DNA of 64,000 bases from assembly GCA_036502025.1 (NCBI GenBank), contig DASXZJ010000029.1, positions 1-64,000 on the forward strand, read 5' to 3'. A model generated the notes under the pieces. It ran no database searches. It had not been told where the DNA came from and saw only the letters and a program-made list of their open reading frames with translations. Below are positions 24,702 through 32,642 of the stretch, one piece after another. Source of the stretch: Bog-473 sp036502025 (GTDB taxonomy: Bacteria; Actinomycetota; Acidimicrobiia; Acidimicrobiales; RAAP-2). Both the position numbers and the translations under genes were made by a program. The number at the start of each line of letters is the position of its first letter. Within the stretch, counting starts at the first letter, position 1.

Positions 24702-26156
24702 TCAGCCACTGAACGTGTATACGAGCGTGTGCGCCGAGCCCGCATTGTCGACTCCCAGGGCTACGCACGAGTCTGGGAACTGGCACTGGATCTGACTGAT
24801 GCCAGTGAGTTGCTCACCTGCCAGGAGGGTGCTCGGAGTCGCAAACGTGTGCAGGCTCCAGGTCACGCCGCCGTCTCGACTCATCAGAACGATCGGCGAG
24901 TTCTCGCTGCCGTCAGGCACCTGATTCACCGTGGAATGATTCGCAACGTCGTCGAATCCGGCCGCCCAGCACAGGTTGGCAGTGGGGCAACTGACGTCCT
25001 GGATGGCAGGACCCGGAACATTGGCCGGAAAGGACTCCAGCTTCCAGGTAAGGCCCCCATTTGTGGTGACAGCTGGTTCACTGAAGACAACCTGCCCGGT
25101 GACACAAGAAGGGCTGGCAGTCTTGCTCGGAGTCGACTCCTGTGGTGGACATTGAGTGATGGTGTGGGGTATTCCCGCCATGGTCATGCACATCACCGAC
25201 GTTGGGCAGGCCAACACTCCTTGGCCGAACGAAAATGCCGTGATTGTCTGGGAGTGCCACGATCTACCCTCATCGTCGGTGGTCCATGAAACTCCGTAGC
25301 CGCCAACACCAGGAGTGGTCCTTGGTTCGTCTCCGATGACCAAGCACTGGTTGGCAGAGACACAACTGACTGCTGTTTCGACTTGGTCCAGCGGAAACGT
25401 GTACTGAGACCACGTCGTGCCGCCGTTGTCGGTTTCCACGAAGGTGTCGCCAAGATGGGTGCCGAGGTTCTCAGAAGCCAGTCCACTACAGGTAACCGCT
25501 GACGGACAGCTCAATGCATATAGAGAACCGATTCCCGAAGGAATGTCACGAGACGTCCAGGACGTCCCCCCATTGCTCGTCGTCAATACCCGCGCTGCGT
25601 CTGAACCGCTCGAGCCCAGCCCGGTTGCCCCCAGGGCGCAACTGTCGAAGGTGACACACAGAAGTCTCGTAGTGAGCTTGACCCCGGTGGGCAAGTCTTT
25701 GGCCACCCAGTTGGCTCCATCGTCGGTTGTCACAAACAGGACGCTCTTTCCGATCACGTACGTGCTACCCACCTGCGCGATCTGGGGGGACGCGTCATAA
25801 CAGACTGACGCCGTAGGGCAGGTCAGGAATCCTGACGTTGGTCCGTCTTCGTTCTCAGTTCCTGACTGCGCGAAAACGTAACCGGCTAAGTGCCATGACC
25901 CGACTCGCGCCCCTGGTCCGGTCCCGTTCCCTACGACCGAGTACACGGCGATCGCGGCCACTACGAGAACCACGCTCGCCGCAATAGCGAAAACCGCGCG
26001 GCTGGGTTGCTGCAACCGACGCTTGTTAGCAGTATCCGGTTGTCGATTGTCGTCGCGCATGGCATCGACCAGGCGACCTCTAACCCGGTGGATGAACTCC
26101 GGCGATGGATCCGGTGTCTCGTCGAAGTGATCTACGAGTACCCGTAACTCATCCAT
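24702..26156 (-). CDS. Membrane-anchored beta-propeller protein, putative anti-sigma/sensor
   Basis: 484 aa. The N-terminus MDELRVLVDHFDETPDPSPE and a basic region resemble the short cytoplasmic head of actinobacterial ECF partner proteins. One membrane helix follows (about 53-73). The outer part holds about six Asp-box/BNR-like repeats (TTDDGANW, TSNGGTSW, TDNGGTTW, TDDEGRSW, TTNGGLTW, SRDGGVTW), each next to a Cys pair such as CPSAVTC, CVSANQC, CPTANLC, suggesting a disulfide-stabilised sialidase-like propeller. It starts 33 nt after the upstream ECF sigma gene. A ligand-sensing anti-sigma role is inferred. Sialidase activity is unlikely, since no catalytic Arg triad is evident. Confidence 0.82.
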   Translation of the reverse strand: MDELRVLVDHFDETPDPSPEFIHRVRGRLVDAMRDDNRQPDTANKRRLQQPSRAVFAIAASVVLVVAAIAVYSVVGNGTGPGARVGSWHLAGYVFAQSGTENEDGPTSGFLTCPTASVCYDASPQIAQVGSTYVIGKSVLFVTTDDGANWVAKDLPTGVKLTTRLLCVTFDSCALGATGLGSSGSDAARVLTTSNGGTSWTSRDIPSGIGSLYALSCPSAVTCSGLASENLGTHLGDTFVETDNGGTTWSQYTFPLDQVETAVSCVSANQCLVIGDEPRTTPGVGGYGVSWTTDDEGRSWHSQTITAFSFGQGVLACPTSVMCMTMAGIPHTITQCPPQESTPSKTASPSCVTGQVVFSEPAVTTNGGLTWKLESFPANVPGPAIQDVSCPTANLCWAAGFDDVANHSTVNQVPDGSENSPIVLMSRDGGVTWSLHTFATPSTLLAGEQLTGISQIQCQFPDSCVALGVDNAGSAHTLVYTFSG

Positions 26157-26189
26157 TGTGACCAGTCCTTTGGCGAGAGTAAGCGTCCG

Positions 26190-26783
26190 TCATTCTTTCG
26201 TTGCCCCTTCTGACGAAAGCAGTTCCCGCAGTTTGTGCCGTGAACGAGAAATGCGCGAACGCACGGTGCCTACCGGTGTATCGAGGGCGTACGCAATCTC
26301 CTGATAGGTCAAGCCCGCGTATGCGAACAGCAAAAGTGCATCTCGGGCCGCAGGATCCAGTGACGCCAAGGCCGCCTCCACGTGGGTTCGGCGTCGACCC
26401 ACCTCGATCCGGTTCTCGGCATCGGCGAATTCAGCATCAGATTCTCTGTCTTGCGTGACAGCTCTCGAACTCCACTTCGTCAGAAGGCGGGCACGCCGCA
26501 ATTCTCCACGGAAATGATGCCGAAGGACGTTTGTAGCTATTCCATAGAGCCAAGGCCGAGCATTGAGGCGCTGAACATCAAAGGAATGGCGCACTCGAAA
26601 AGCAGTGACAAAGGTCTCTGCAACGAGATCTTCGACGAATTCAGGATTGGACCGTCGGGCGAGAAACCGAGTGATGTCGACGACGTAGCGGTCGAAGATC
26701 TCGCCGAAGGCAGCCGGCTCCCGAAGGGATGAGCTGATGACGCCCGGATCGCTGCAATTGTCGAGACTTCCGGACGGTTCCAC
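26190..26783 (-). CDS. ECF-type RNA polymerase sigma factor (second of the island)
   Basis: 197 aa from a GTG. Region 2: FDRYVVDITRFLARR, EDLVAETFVTAFRVRHSFD and ARPWLYGIATNVLRHHFRGE; region 4: LASLDPAARDALLLFAYAGL then TYQEIAYALDTPVGTVRSRI. It belongs to the Asp/Glu-rich SigK-type/ECF family with a W-L-Y-G-I-A-x-N motif. Transcribed toward the other ECF module, with its membrane propeller partner 33 nt downstream. A GTGGAACCG sequence at the start recurs 38 bp upstream on the same strand (26813-26821), which could be an ECF -35-like GGAACC element. Confidence 0.88.
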   Translation of the reverse strand: MEPSGSLDNCSDPGVISSSLREPAAFGEIFDRYVVDITRFLARRSNPEFVEDLVAETFVTAFRVRHSFDVQRLNARPWLYGIATNVLRHHFRGELRRARLLTKWSSRAVTQDRESDAEFADAENRIEVGRRRTHVEAALASLDPAARDALLLFAYAGLTYQEIAYALDTPVGTVRSRISRSRHKLRELLSSEGATKE

Positions 26784-27234
26784 CGGTCAGATGTTGCCCA
26801 GGTCGGTCGGGTCGGTTCCACCCCTAACAAGAGGACGTGGCATCGGGTGTTGCGCTTTCGCCTCCCTCCCACTCAATCCGGATACCCAATACGTTTTGGG
26901 TGTCCCCGTACGCTTAATACACAGGTGATTGGTATCCAAGTGTTTGTCATCCGGGCTGGAAGCATCCCGAGATGACCACGTTCCCTGACCTGATTCGCTC
27001 GTCGGCACCGACAGGAGAGAGCCGCTTCTCAGCTGGCCATCCGCTGGTTGATTCGTTTGGAGTTCGTGGCGGGCGAACGAGACCGAACACCTTGCGTCGG
27101 TGCCCGATTCGGAGGGTTCCTATGCCACCGCGATGCCACACGAGCAACGAATCAGGCTGAATCACTTGGAACCCAGAAGTACTGTGACCTGGGGTTGTGC
27201 GTTGTCGCGAACTCCTGCGAACCCCGCTTTTGTT
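26784..27234. other. Non-coding right end of the island
   Basis: About 450 bp with no credible gene. It contains an imperfect hairpin GGATACCCAA (26880-26889) / TTGGGTGTCC (26896-26905) with a six-base loop, and the right arm-type repeat at 27122-27140. The region probably holds the promoter of the second ECF gene and integrase binding sites. Confidence 0.5.
27122..27140. repeat. Right arm-type repeat pair of the island
   Basis: ATGCCAC at 27122 and 27133, again 11 bp apart, matching the left unit (22376-22394) at 18 of 19 positions and in the same orientation. It lies 94 bp inside the right boundary repeat. Confidence 0.6.
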
Positions 27235-27281
27235 CCTGCAAAGCCTCGTACGTGAGTTCGATTCTCACCGCCGCCTCCAGG
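27235..27281 (+). repeat. attR-type direct repeat (tRNA-Cys 3' copy)
   Basis: CCTGCAAAGCCTCGTACGTG onward repeats tRNA-Cys from its anticodon arm through CCAGG with one mismatch. No 5' half of a tRNA precedes it, so it is the boundary copy left by integration, not a tRNA gene. Confidence 0.93.
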
Positions 27282-27371
27282 AGTGTCCTCGGCTCGGTTA
27301 CACCAGGCTGACAGTGAAGCCACCGAGGCGATTGCCGCGGTTTTGTCACAGCCCCGTGTCAAGCTCGATGC

Positions 27372-28091
27372 ATGGGTAGCTGGGCCAGCGGTGAAGTGCT
27401 GGGATTCGACTTCGAGACGACCGGTATCGATCGTTTCGATGACGTTCCGGTCTCCTATGCCCTGGTCTCCGTCGAAGCGGGGGAAGTGGTCTCCGCCTGG
27501 GCAGGGCTGATTGATCCCGGCCGGGAGATCCCGGCCGGGGCGACCGAGGTGCACGGCATCTCCATCGAACGGGCCCGGGCCGAAGGAATCCCTTTGAAGA
27601 ACGCCATTGGGATGATCACCCGGTTCGTGGTGGCCGCCAGCGCGCGCGGCGTACCGCTGGCCGGCATGAAGCTCGACTACGACCTGACCATTCTCGACAC
27701 GCAGTCGAGACGCTTGTTAGGCAATGGGCTCCTGGAGCATGGCTGGTCCGGACCGGTGCTCGACGCCGTTGTGCTGGACCGGCACCTCGATCGGTTCAGA
27801 CCGGGCAGCCGTACCCTGGCGGCGCTGTGCGCCCACTACGGGATCGGCATCGGCCACGCGCACGACGCCTCGGTCGACGCCATCGCCTCGGTCAAGGTAC
27901 TGCTGGCTCTCTCCGAGGTGTACCCCGAACTCCGGGAAGCGCCGCTTCGCGATCTGCACGACGCCCAGGTGCAATGGCACCGGGACTGGGCCGAGAGCTA
28001 CGACCAGTGGCGGTCAGGCAAGGGCATGGCGCCGATCGACCCCCGCGACTACGTGTGGCCGGTGGCCCCAGCTGTGGTGTCGGCGGCTTGA
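27372..28091 (+). CDS. DEDDh 3'-5' exonuclease (DnaQ/epsilon-like)
   Basis: 239 aa. ExoI motif DFETTGID (D and E ligands), ExoII region GMKLDYDLTIL and ExoIII HDASVDAIAS with the H-x-A/S-x-x-D pattern. It resembles stand-alone DnaQ-like exonucleases common in Actinobacteria rather than the replicative epsilon subunit, because no C-terminal DnaE-binding tail is obvious. Likely acts in DNA or RNA end trimming. It is the first gene of the old chromosome after the island and is convergent with the PhyH gene. Confidence 0.87.
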   Translation: MGSWASGEVLGFDFETTGIDRFDDVPVSYALVSVEAGEVVSAWAGLIDPGREIPAGATEVHGISIERARAEGIPLKNAIGMITRFVVAASARGVPLAGMKLDYDLTILDTQSRRLLGNGLLEHGWSGPVLDAVVLDRHLDRFRPGSRTLAALCAHYGIGIGHAHDASVDAIASVKVLLALSEVYPELREAPLRDLHDAQVQWHRDWAESYDQWRSGKGMAPIDPRDYVWPVAPAVVSAA

Positions 28092-28098
28092 GTCGGCC

Positions 28099-28950
28099 TC
28101 ACTTCTTGAGGAGATCCCACACCATATCGACGCCCTCATTCTCGGTGAGGACGTACCTGGCCGGGTGCTGCTTGTCGATGTGCCCGATCAAACCGTTGTA
28201 GACCGAATAGCCCACCAGTTCCTGCAAGCGGCGCGGGAACTGCTTGACCAACTGGGGCGGGATGCCTAACTGCTGGTTCTCCTGCTGGCGTATGTACCCG
28301 GCGCAGTAGTTCATGGCGATGCCCACTCGTCGCGTCTTGGTGCGGTTGGCGCCGCCCCCGTGCCAAACGCTGCCGACCCAGACCAGGACGCTGCCCTTCT
28401 CCATTTCGGCGGGGATCGTCTCGTAAAGCTCAAGGGGATTGGGTGCCTCGTCACGCAAGTGGCTGCCGGGGATCAATCGGGTGGCGCCGTTCTCTTCGGT
28501 GAAGTCGGTGATGGCCCACATCGTGTTGCAGATGATCGGGACATGCGGCCGCGTCAGTGGGATGAGCTGATCGTCGGCGTGGATCGGTTGGGCCTGCTCG
28601 TCGGGGCCGATGGCGATGGACGAGAGCGACGAGATGAGGCAGCCCGGATCGAGCACCCCTTCGACGACGGGAAGAACGTTGGCATGCACCGGGATCTTCT
28701 CGAATGTCTTGCCGTGGACGAGCAGGTTGTAGATCCGCGTGGTGTGGAGCCCCTCGAAGAGATTGTCCGCCGGCAGGATGCCCAGGTCGTGCTCCAGCTT
28801 CAGTAGGGTCTCGTCGATCTCATCGACCAGCTCGGCCTCAATGACGTTGGGCAGGATGGTGTAGCCGTCCTCGGCGATCCGCCGCAGGTGCTTGTCCATC
28901 TCCGCCAGGGGACTGCTTGCGCTGCTCGTCGGGTTCGTCACGCCCATCAA
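28099..28950 (-). CDS. Phytanoyl-CoA dioxygenase (PhyH) family Fe(II)/2-oxoglutarate enzyme
   Basis: 283 aa. The iron facial triad is visible as HADDQ (HxD) and the distal His in WVGSVWHGGGANRTKTRR, with the Arg that binds 2-oxoglutarate nearby. ATRLIPGSHL is the usual family loop. Such enzymes hydroxylate small molecules, fatty acyl chains or halogenate in rare cases; the substrate is unknown. Starts at 28950 or the adjacent ATG at 28947. Alone on its strand. Confidence 0.88.
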   Translation of the reverse strand: MMGVTNPTSSASSPLAEMDKHLRRIAEDGYTILPNVIEAELVDEIDETLLKLEHDLGILPADNLFEGLHTTRIYNLLVHGKTFEKIPVHANVLPVVEGVLDPGCLISSLSSIAIGPDEQAQPIHADDQLIPLTRPHVPIICNTMWAITDFTEENGATRLIPGSHLRDEAPNPLELYETIPAEMEKGSVLVWVGSVWHGGGANRTKTRRVGIAMNYCAGYIRQQENQQLGIPPQLVKQFPRRLQELVGYSVYNGLIGHIDKQHPARYVLTENEGVDMVWDLLKK

Positions 28951-29051
28951 TGTTACGGATACCGCGGGTTGTCTGCCCGGACCGGACGCCCGTGTGGTCG
29001 CCCGGCCAGGTGAGTTCGGGGAATTGCCCTGATGGTAAGGTCAGGGCGGAA

Positions 29052-29127
29052 GGGCCGTTAGCGCAGTTGGTAGCGCACTTGCATGACGCGCAAGGGGTCA
29101 CAGGTTCGAGTCCTGTACGGCCCACCA
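29052..29127 (+). tRNA. tRNA-Val(GAC), CCA encoded
   Basis: 76 nt. Acceptor GGGCCGT pairs with ACGGCCC; anticodon stem CTTGC/GCAAG encloses loop ATGACGC, giving anticodon GAC at 29085-29087. T arm ACAGG-TTCGAGT-CCTGT is perfect and CCA is encoded. An apparent CAT one position away is not in the anticodon position. Confidence 0.95.
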
Positions 29128-29243
29128 TTTGACCAGGGGAAACAGTTACTTTCGCCATCGACCTCTCGACTCCTTCAAAAAATTGGGGCACTTGCGGGGG
29201 CGATTGGGGGAACGAAGAACTTCTAAAAGAAATTGGATCGTGG

Positions 29244-29773
29244 CTATCTCCACTGCTTCGCTTCGTTCATGCACCGATCCAACTTTTCCCAACCGGGCAA
29301 CCTCCCGTCGCATGCGAACGTGGCGAAGTCTGTGAACGTTTTGATGAAATCCTCGTTCGGTTCCTCAAAATTCCAAGGCCCAGGAGGATTTACCTTCCAC
29401 GCGGCTCGGGTCCACGTAATGTGCGCCAAGTGCTGATCCATGTCAGTAAGGCGCTTCCGGAGTCGACCGACTGCCCCGGAATCAGGCGGTTTCCACCCCT
29501 GCGCGATCTCCGCCGGCTTCACGTCATTGTCCCGACGTCCGGACTTGCGACCGACCAAGAATTCGGCCAACGCTCGCGCATGGGTTAGGTGCGCATCGGA
29601 GTAGGCCGGAGTATCGCATGTCTTTGAGGCTGTAGGTGCGTAGCAGCTCCTTGAATTCGTAGGCCAGATCCTCCACGGCCAAGGCACGGTCGCTCTCGCT
29701 TCTCGGTGTGTTTGGGGCCTTAGGACGCGATTCACGGCCAAGAAATGACCTGAGCGAGTTCCAGGGGGGTCAT
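29244..29773 (-). pseudogene. Hypothetical protein gene with at least two frameshifts
   Basis: Three frames must be joined to read one protein. The start MTPLELAQVISWP (from 29773) is followed in another frame by RALAVEDLAYEFKELLRTYS, then in a third by YSDAHLTHARALAEFLVGRK, DMDQHLAHITWTRA and WEKLDRCMNEA. The pieces together resemble a family of uncharacterised proteins with an ARxLxxFL ... NKHLAHLT pattern. Located just after tRNA-Val, in a decayed zone, so a relic of an earlier insertion is likely. Confidence 0.6.
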
Positions 29774-30239
29774 CTGCCTAGTTGCTGATTGGTCGGTCTA
29801 CCCTGACCACCCTCTTTGTTCTCAAAGGTTTTTATCCTGTGGCAGTTGGAACAGCGAACGTCGCACTTCTCTAGTTCAGCGACCAGCCGCTCTCTGGTGT
29901 ACGCCCACATTTTCGCGTGTCAACACCGGCCCAAAATTGACCCCCTGCCACCGGGCGGATTCGAGGTGATAAGGGGTCAGCATTCAGCCGTTGCTGACAC
30001 TTTTGGAGTTCGGGAGTGAAAACAGCTCGCGCTCTGCTCGTCGCAGGCTCTCGGTCAACACCTTGGTGGCGACCCCGTTGAGAGTCGTGGAGCTCCTGAT
30101 AACGACGACCGCCACTCGCCAATCCGCCGAGGACAACCAGCGTCCAACGACCGGCCAGCAAGCGAATCGGGTGGCACGCGCCTTCCCAAGGCTCATTCGT
30201 CGCTCTGCACCCGGAGGACTGACTGGCCTTGCACAGCGC
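29774..30239. other. Gene-poor decayed stretch; possible IS21-like end
   Basis: No convincing gene. The sequence TGTCAACACCGGCCCAAAAT then TGACCCCC at 29918-29945 looks like the terminal sequence of IS21-type elements, but no istA/istB is present. Short open frames on either strand lack any recognisable pattern. Probably the debris of past insertions between tRNA-Val and the GH5 gene. Confidence 0.35.
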
Positions 30240-31796
30240 TTATCCGCGCCGCGAGGAGCAGTGAGGCGAAGGCGCGTGGGGGTCCATGGCCGTGGTCGGG
30301 ACCCGGGTGGATGACCCAGTCGCCCTGCTGATCGTCACGGTGACCTTGGCGACCCTGGGCCGAGTAACAAGTTCCACCCATGGTGACGTCGGCGCCGAGA
30401 CCACCTTTGCGCCGGTCGCCGTCACCCGATAGCCGTGGGGATAGTCGCGCCGAGGAACGAAGATCTGCGTTGCAGCACCCGGGCATGACAGATGGCGGTC
30501 GACCGGAGAGGTTCGATAAGTGAACCGCATTACATCGTTGGAGCGGTCGAGCGAGTAGGAGGCTGGGGTGCCGGCGACTAGCTCGGGATAGGGAACCACC
30601 AGTGCATCGAGAAGATCTTGGCGGGCGTTCGCCTCCGAGCCTGGCTCCTTATCATCGAGCAGCAAACCTGGAGAGAGGCTGGAACCAGTCTGGTAGTACT
30701 CCCAGTAGGTCCAGTTCAAGAAGCGCTGGTCGGCGAGATCGACCACATTGGCGTCGTCCGTGGTGTTCGTGCTGTCACCGAACTCGCCCAGGTCGGCCGG
30801 CACGCCGGCCCGGCGGGCGTAGGCGATGCCGAGATCGAGCCCGTGCGCTTCGTCGGGCATGCAACGGGCATCCTGTGCTTGCCGTGCGGCGGGCGTCGTT
30901 GGCTCCGGTGCCTCCCCGCATGACCGGTCGTAGAAGTGGAAGGTGAAGCCAAGGCTTCCAAGGCTTCGGTTATGACCGAGGGGCGCCGGCAGCGCCGTGG
31001 GGGTGACCGTCAGTTGGGGGACGGGCTGGTAGAAGATGATCGGGCTCGGAGCAACCTTGCGGACCGAGTTGATCAACTGGCGGTAGAACGACGGCAGCAA
31101 CGTCTGCTCGAACTGAGGGCACGGTGAGAAAAGGGCACACCCAGTGTTCGATCCGGCATAGGGCTCGTTCAAGAGGTCGAGCCCCAAAACGTTGGGCGAC
31201 CTCCCGAGCGCCTTCGCACCGGCGGTCCAGGCAGCGTCGAAGTGCTGCACCAGTCCTTTGCCGCTGACAGCTTGATTGTCCCACAGACTCTGGAACGCCT
31301 GCGTTGCCCCGCTTCCGATCGAGGCCCACGCTGGGGCGCCGTCGCCCCCGTAGGTGGCCGAGTAGAGGTCTTGGTGGAAGTCGACCAGGGTCCGGATGCC
31401 GAACTTTCCCAACGTCCGGTTGAGGCGGGCGACCTGTCCGACGTACCCCGAGTCGATCCGCCCGGGTGAAGGTTCGACGCCGGCCCACAAGAACCCGATC
31501 CGGGCGCTAGTGAACCCTTGGCTGACGAGGAACCTGGCGTCCTTCGCCGAGAACGAGGGTGGGTAGTAGGGGAGCGTCTTCCACATCACGTTGAGGCCAT
31601 GGGTGATGACCACCCGGCCCTCGCTGTCCACGATCCAGGAGCCGACCTTGTGCACCGGCCTGATCGGCGTAGCATTGCTCGACGCGCCCGCCGACAAGGC
31701 TGCAAGCACGGTGGTCAGCACAGCCGCTACTGCGGCACCGACCAGAGCCCCGCCCCGTCGGTTCCGGTGGCTTCCCCCCACAGCTTTACCTCCCAT
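30240..31796 (-). CDS. Secreted GH5-family glycoside hydrolase (endoglycoceramidase-like)
   Basis: 518 aa from the ATG at 31796; a start at 31823 is possible but lies within the operator palindrome. Signal/anchor region LVGAAVAAVLTTVLAALSAG, then a TIM barrel with VVITHGLNVMWK, TLVDFHQDLYS and the acid/base Glu211 in LDLLNEPYAGS, and the nucleophile Glu338 in DLGEFGDS. The DFHQD and NEPY motifs are typical for endoglycoceramidase-type GH5 enzymes, with a C-terminal beta-sandwich (about 430-500). It cleaves a beta-linked glycan or glycolipid outside the cell. Divergent TetR regulator next door. Confidence 0.85.
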   Translation of the reverse strand: MGGKAVGGSHRNRRGGALVGAAVAAVLTTVLAALSAGASSNATPIRPVHKVGSWIVDSEGRVVITHGLNVMWKTLPYYPPSFSAKDARFLVSQGFTSARIGFLWAGVEPSPGRIDSGYVGQVARLNRTLGKFGIRTLVDFHQDLYSATYGGDGAPAWASIGSGATQAFQSLWDNQAVSGKGLVQHFDAAWTAGAKALGRSPNVLGLDLLNEPYAGSNTGCALFSPCPQFEQTLLPSFYRQLINSVRKVAPSPIIFYQPVPQLTVTPTALPAPLGHNRSLGSLGFTFHFYDRSCGEAPEPTTPAARQAQDARCMPDEAHGLDLGIAYARRAGVPADLGEFGDSTNTTDDANVVDLADQRFLNWTYWEYYQTGSSLSPGLLLDDKEPGSEANARQDLLDALVVPYPELVAGTPASYSLDRSNDVMRFTYRTSPVDRHLSCPGAATQIFVPRRDYPHGYRVTATGAKVVSAPTSPWVELVTRPRVAKVTVTISRATGSSTRVPTTAMDPHAPSPHCSSRRG

Positions 31797-31804
31797 TCGT
31801 TCTC

Positions 31805-31835
31805 GACCGTCCGTTGATCTCATGGTCGGACGGTC
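31805..31835. promoter_or_regulatory. Operator palindrome between GH5 and TetR genes
   Basis: GACCGTCCG (31805-31813) and CGGACGGTC (31827-31835) form a perfect 9-bp inverted repeat with a 13-bp spacer, ending 9 bp before the GH5 start. A TetR dimer site of this layout would block GH5 transcription. Assignment to the neighbouring TetR is inferred. Confidence 0.6.
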
Positions 31836-31952
31836 TTGTCGCCGACACGATGGTCTCAAGTGCCGCCGATCCGCTCAACCATACACTTCGTATCGTCTGT
31901 CCATCCAAACTCTTGTAGGTGTACGATAAGGGTCGAGAGACGAGCCAGGAGG

Positions 31953-32630
31953 TTGGACGTTCGAACGCGCGGTTGGGGAGGGGATCCCCCTCAGTCCGAA
32001 GATGAGGCGATCCGGCGGGTTCTCGATGCAAGCCGTGCGTGCATCGACCGCGACGGTGCCGAGATCGGCATTGTCGACGTCGCTCGGGAACTCGGCGTCA
32101 CGCGCCAAACCGTCTATCGGTACTTTCGGACCACCGAGGACCTGCTGACGTGGACTGCGTTGGACGCTGCGGCAGCGTTTCTGCAACGCTTTGAAGACCA
32201 TCTCCGCCAACAGGAGTGGACGCCGGCGGGGGCGGTCGTCGAGGGCATCGCGTACACCCTTGAGCAACTCCCCCGGGAGCCGTATCTCGGCATGCTGCTG
32301 GCACCAGGGCGCATCAGTATCTTCAGCCGCGGGCTCACGTCAGAGACGTCACTGGCACTTGGTCGGGCAATGATCGAACGCTTTCCGGTGGCGTGGTCGG
32401 CTCATGGCTTCAGCGACCAGGACCTCGACGAGCTGGTTGAGTGCATGTTGAGGATGGTCGGGTCATTCCTCGAACATCCGGGCACGCCCCCTCGCACAGG
32501 TGACCAACTACGGCAGTACCTCGCGCGCTGGCTCGCTCCGGCAATCATGACGCACCCCACCACGGCTGATGACGGCCGGTCCGATGAGCTGCGGGCACCG
32601 GACCCCGCTCCTGGCGGGACGTCGGAATAG
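31953..32630 (+). CDS. TetR-family transcriptional regulator
   Basis: 225 aa from a TTG at 31953 (LDVRTRGWGGDPPQSEDEAI). TetR helix-turn-helix: IRRVLDASRACIDRDG, VDVARELGVTRQTVYRYFRT. The C-terminal ligand domain includes MIERFPVAWSAHGFSDQD. The start is uncertain, since AGGAGG abuts the TTG and no better start is near. Probably represses the divergent GH5 gene. Confidence 0.8.
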   Translation: MDVRTRGWGGDPPQSEDEAIRRVLDASRACIDRDGAEIGIVDVARELGVTRQTVYRYFRTTEDLLTWTALDAAAAFLQRFEDHLRQQEWTPAGAVVEGIAYTLEQLPREPYLGMLLAPGRISIFSRGLTSETSLALGRAMIERFPVAWSAHGFSDQDLDELVECMLRMVGSFLEHPGTPPRTGDQLRQYLARWLAPAIMTHPTTADDGRSDELRAPDPAPGGTSE

Positions 32631-32642
32631 TCGCCGGAGCGT

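Larger units (their letters stand above)
22318..27281. mobile_element. 5-kb integrated island at tRNA-Cys carrying two ECF sigma modules
   Basis: The island is bounded by the 47-bp tRNA-Cys repeat. Next to the tRNA is a tyrosine integrase fragment. Inside both ends lie paired ATGCCAC arm-type repeats. The cargo is two ECF sigma factor genes facing each other, each followed by a membrane partner, plus a small frameshifted secreted protein gene. No transfer, replication or excisionase genes are visible. The integrase lacks its N-terminal domains, so the island is probably fixed unless helped in trans. Confidence 0.88.

Noticed and set aside
24702..26156. Sialidase enzyme
   Set aside because: Asp-box repeats are present but no catalytic Arg triad, FRIP motif or Tyr/Glu pair is recognisable; a structural propeller is the safer call.
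27235..27281. Second tRNA-Cys gene
   Set aside because: Only the 3' half is present and no 5' half with D arm precedes it; it is the boundary repeat of the island.
29078..29094. Possible initiator or Met tRNA from the CAT in the anticodon arm near tRNA-Val
   Set aside because: The stem CTTGC/GCAAG fixes the loop as ATGACGC, giving anticodon GAC (Val). CAT lies outside the anticodon position.
29984..30196. Possible 70-aa protein on the minus strand
   Set aside because: No family pattern, no ribosome site, and its neighbours are debris; I treat it as non-coding.
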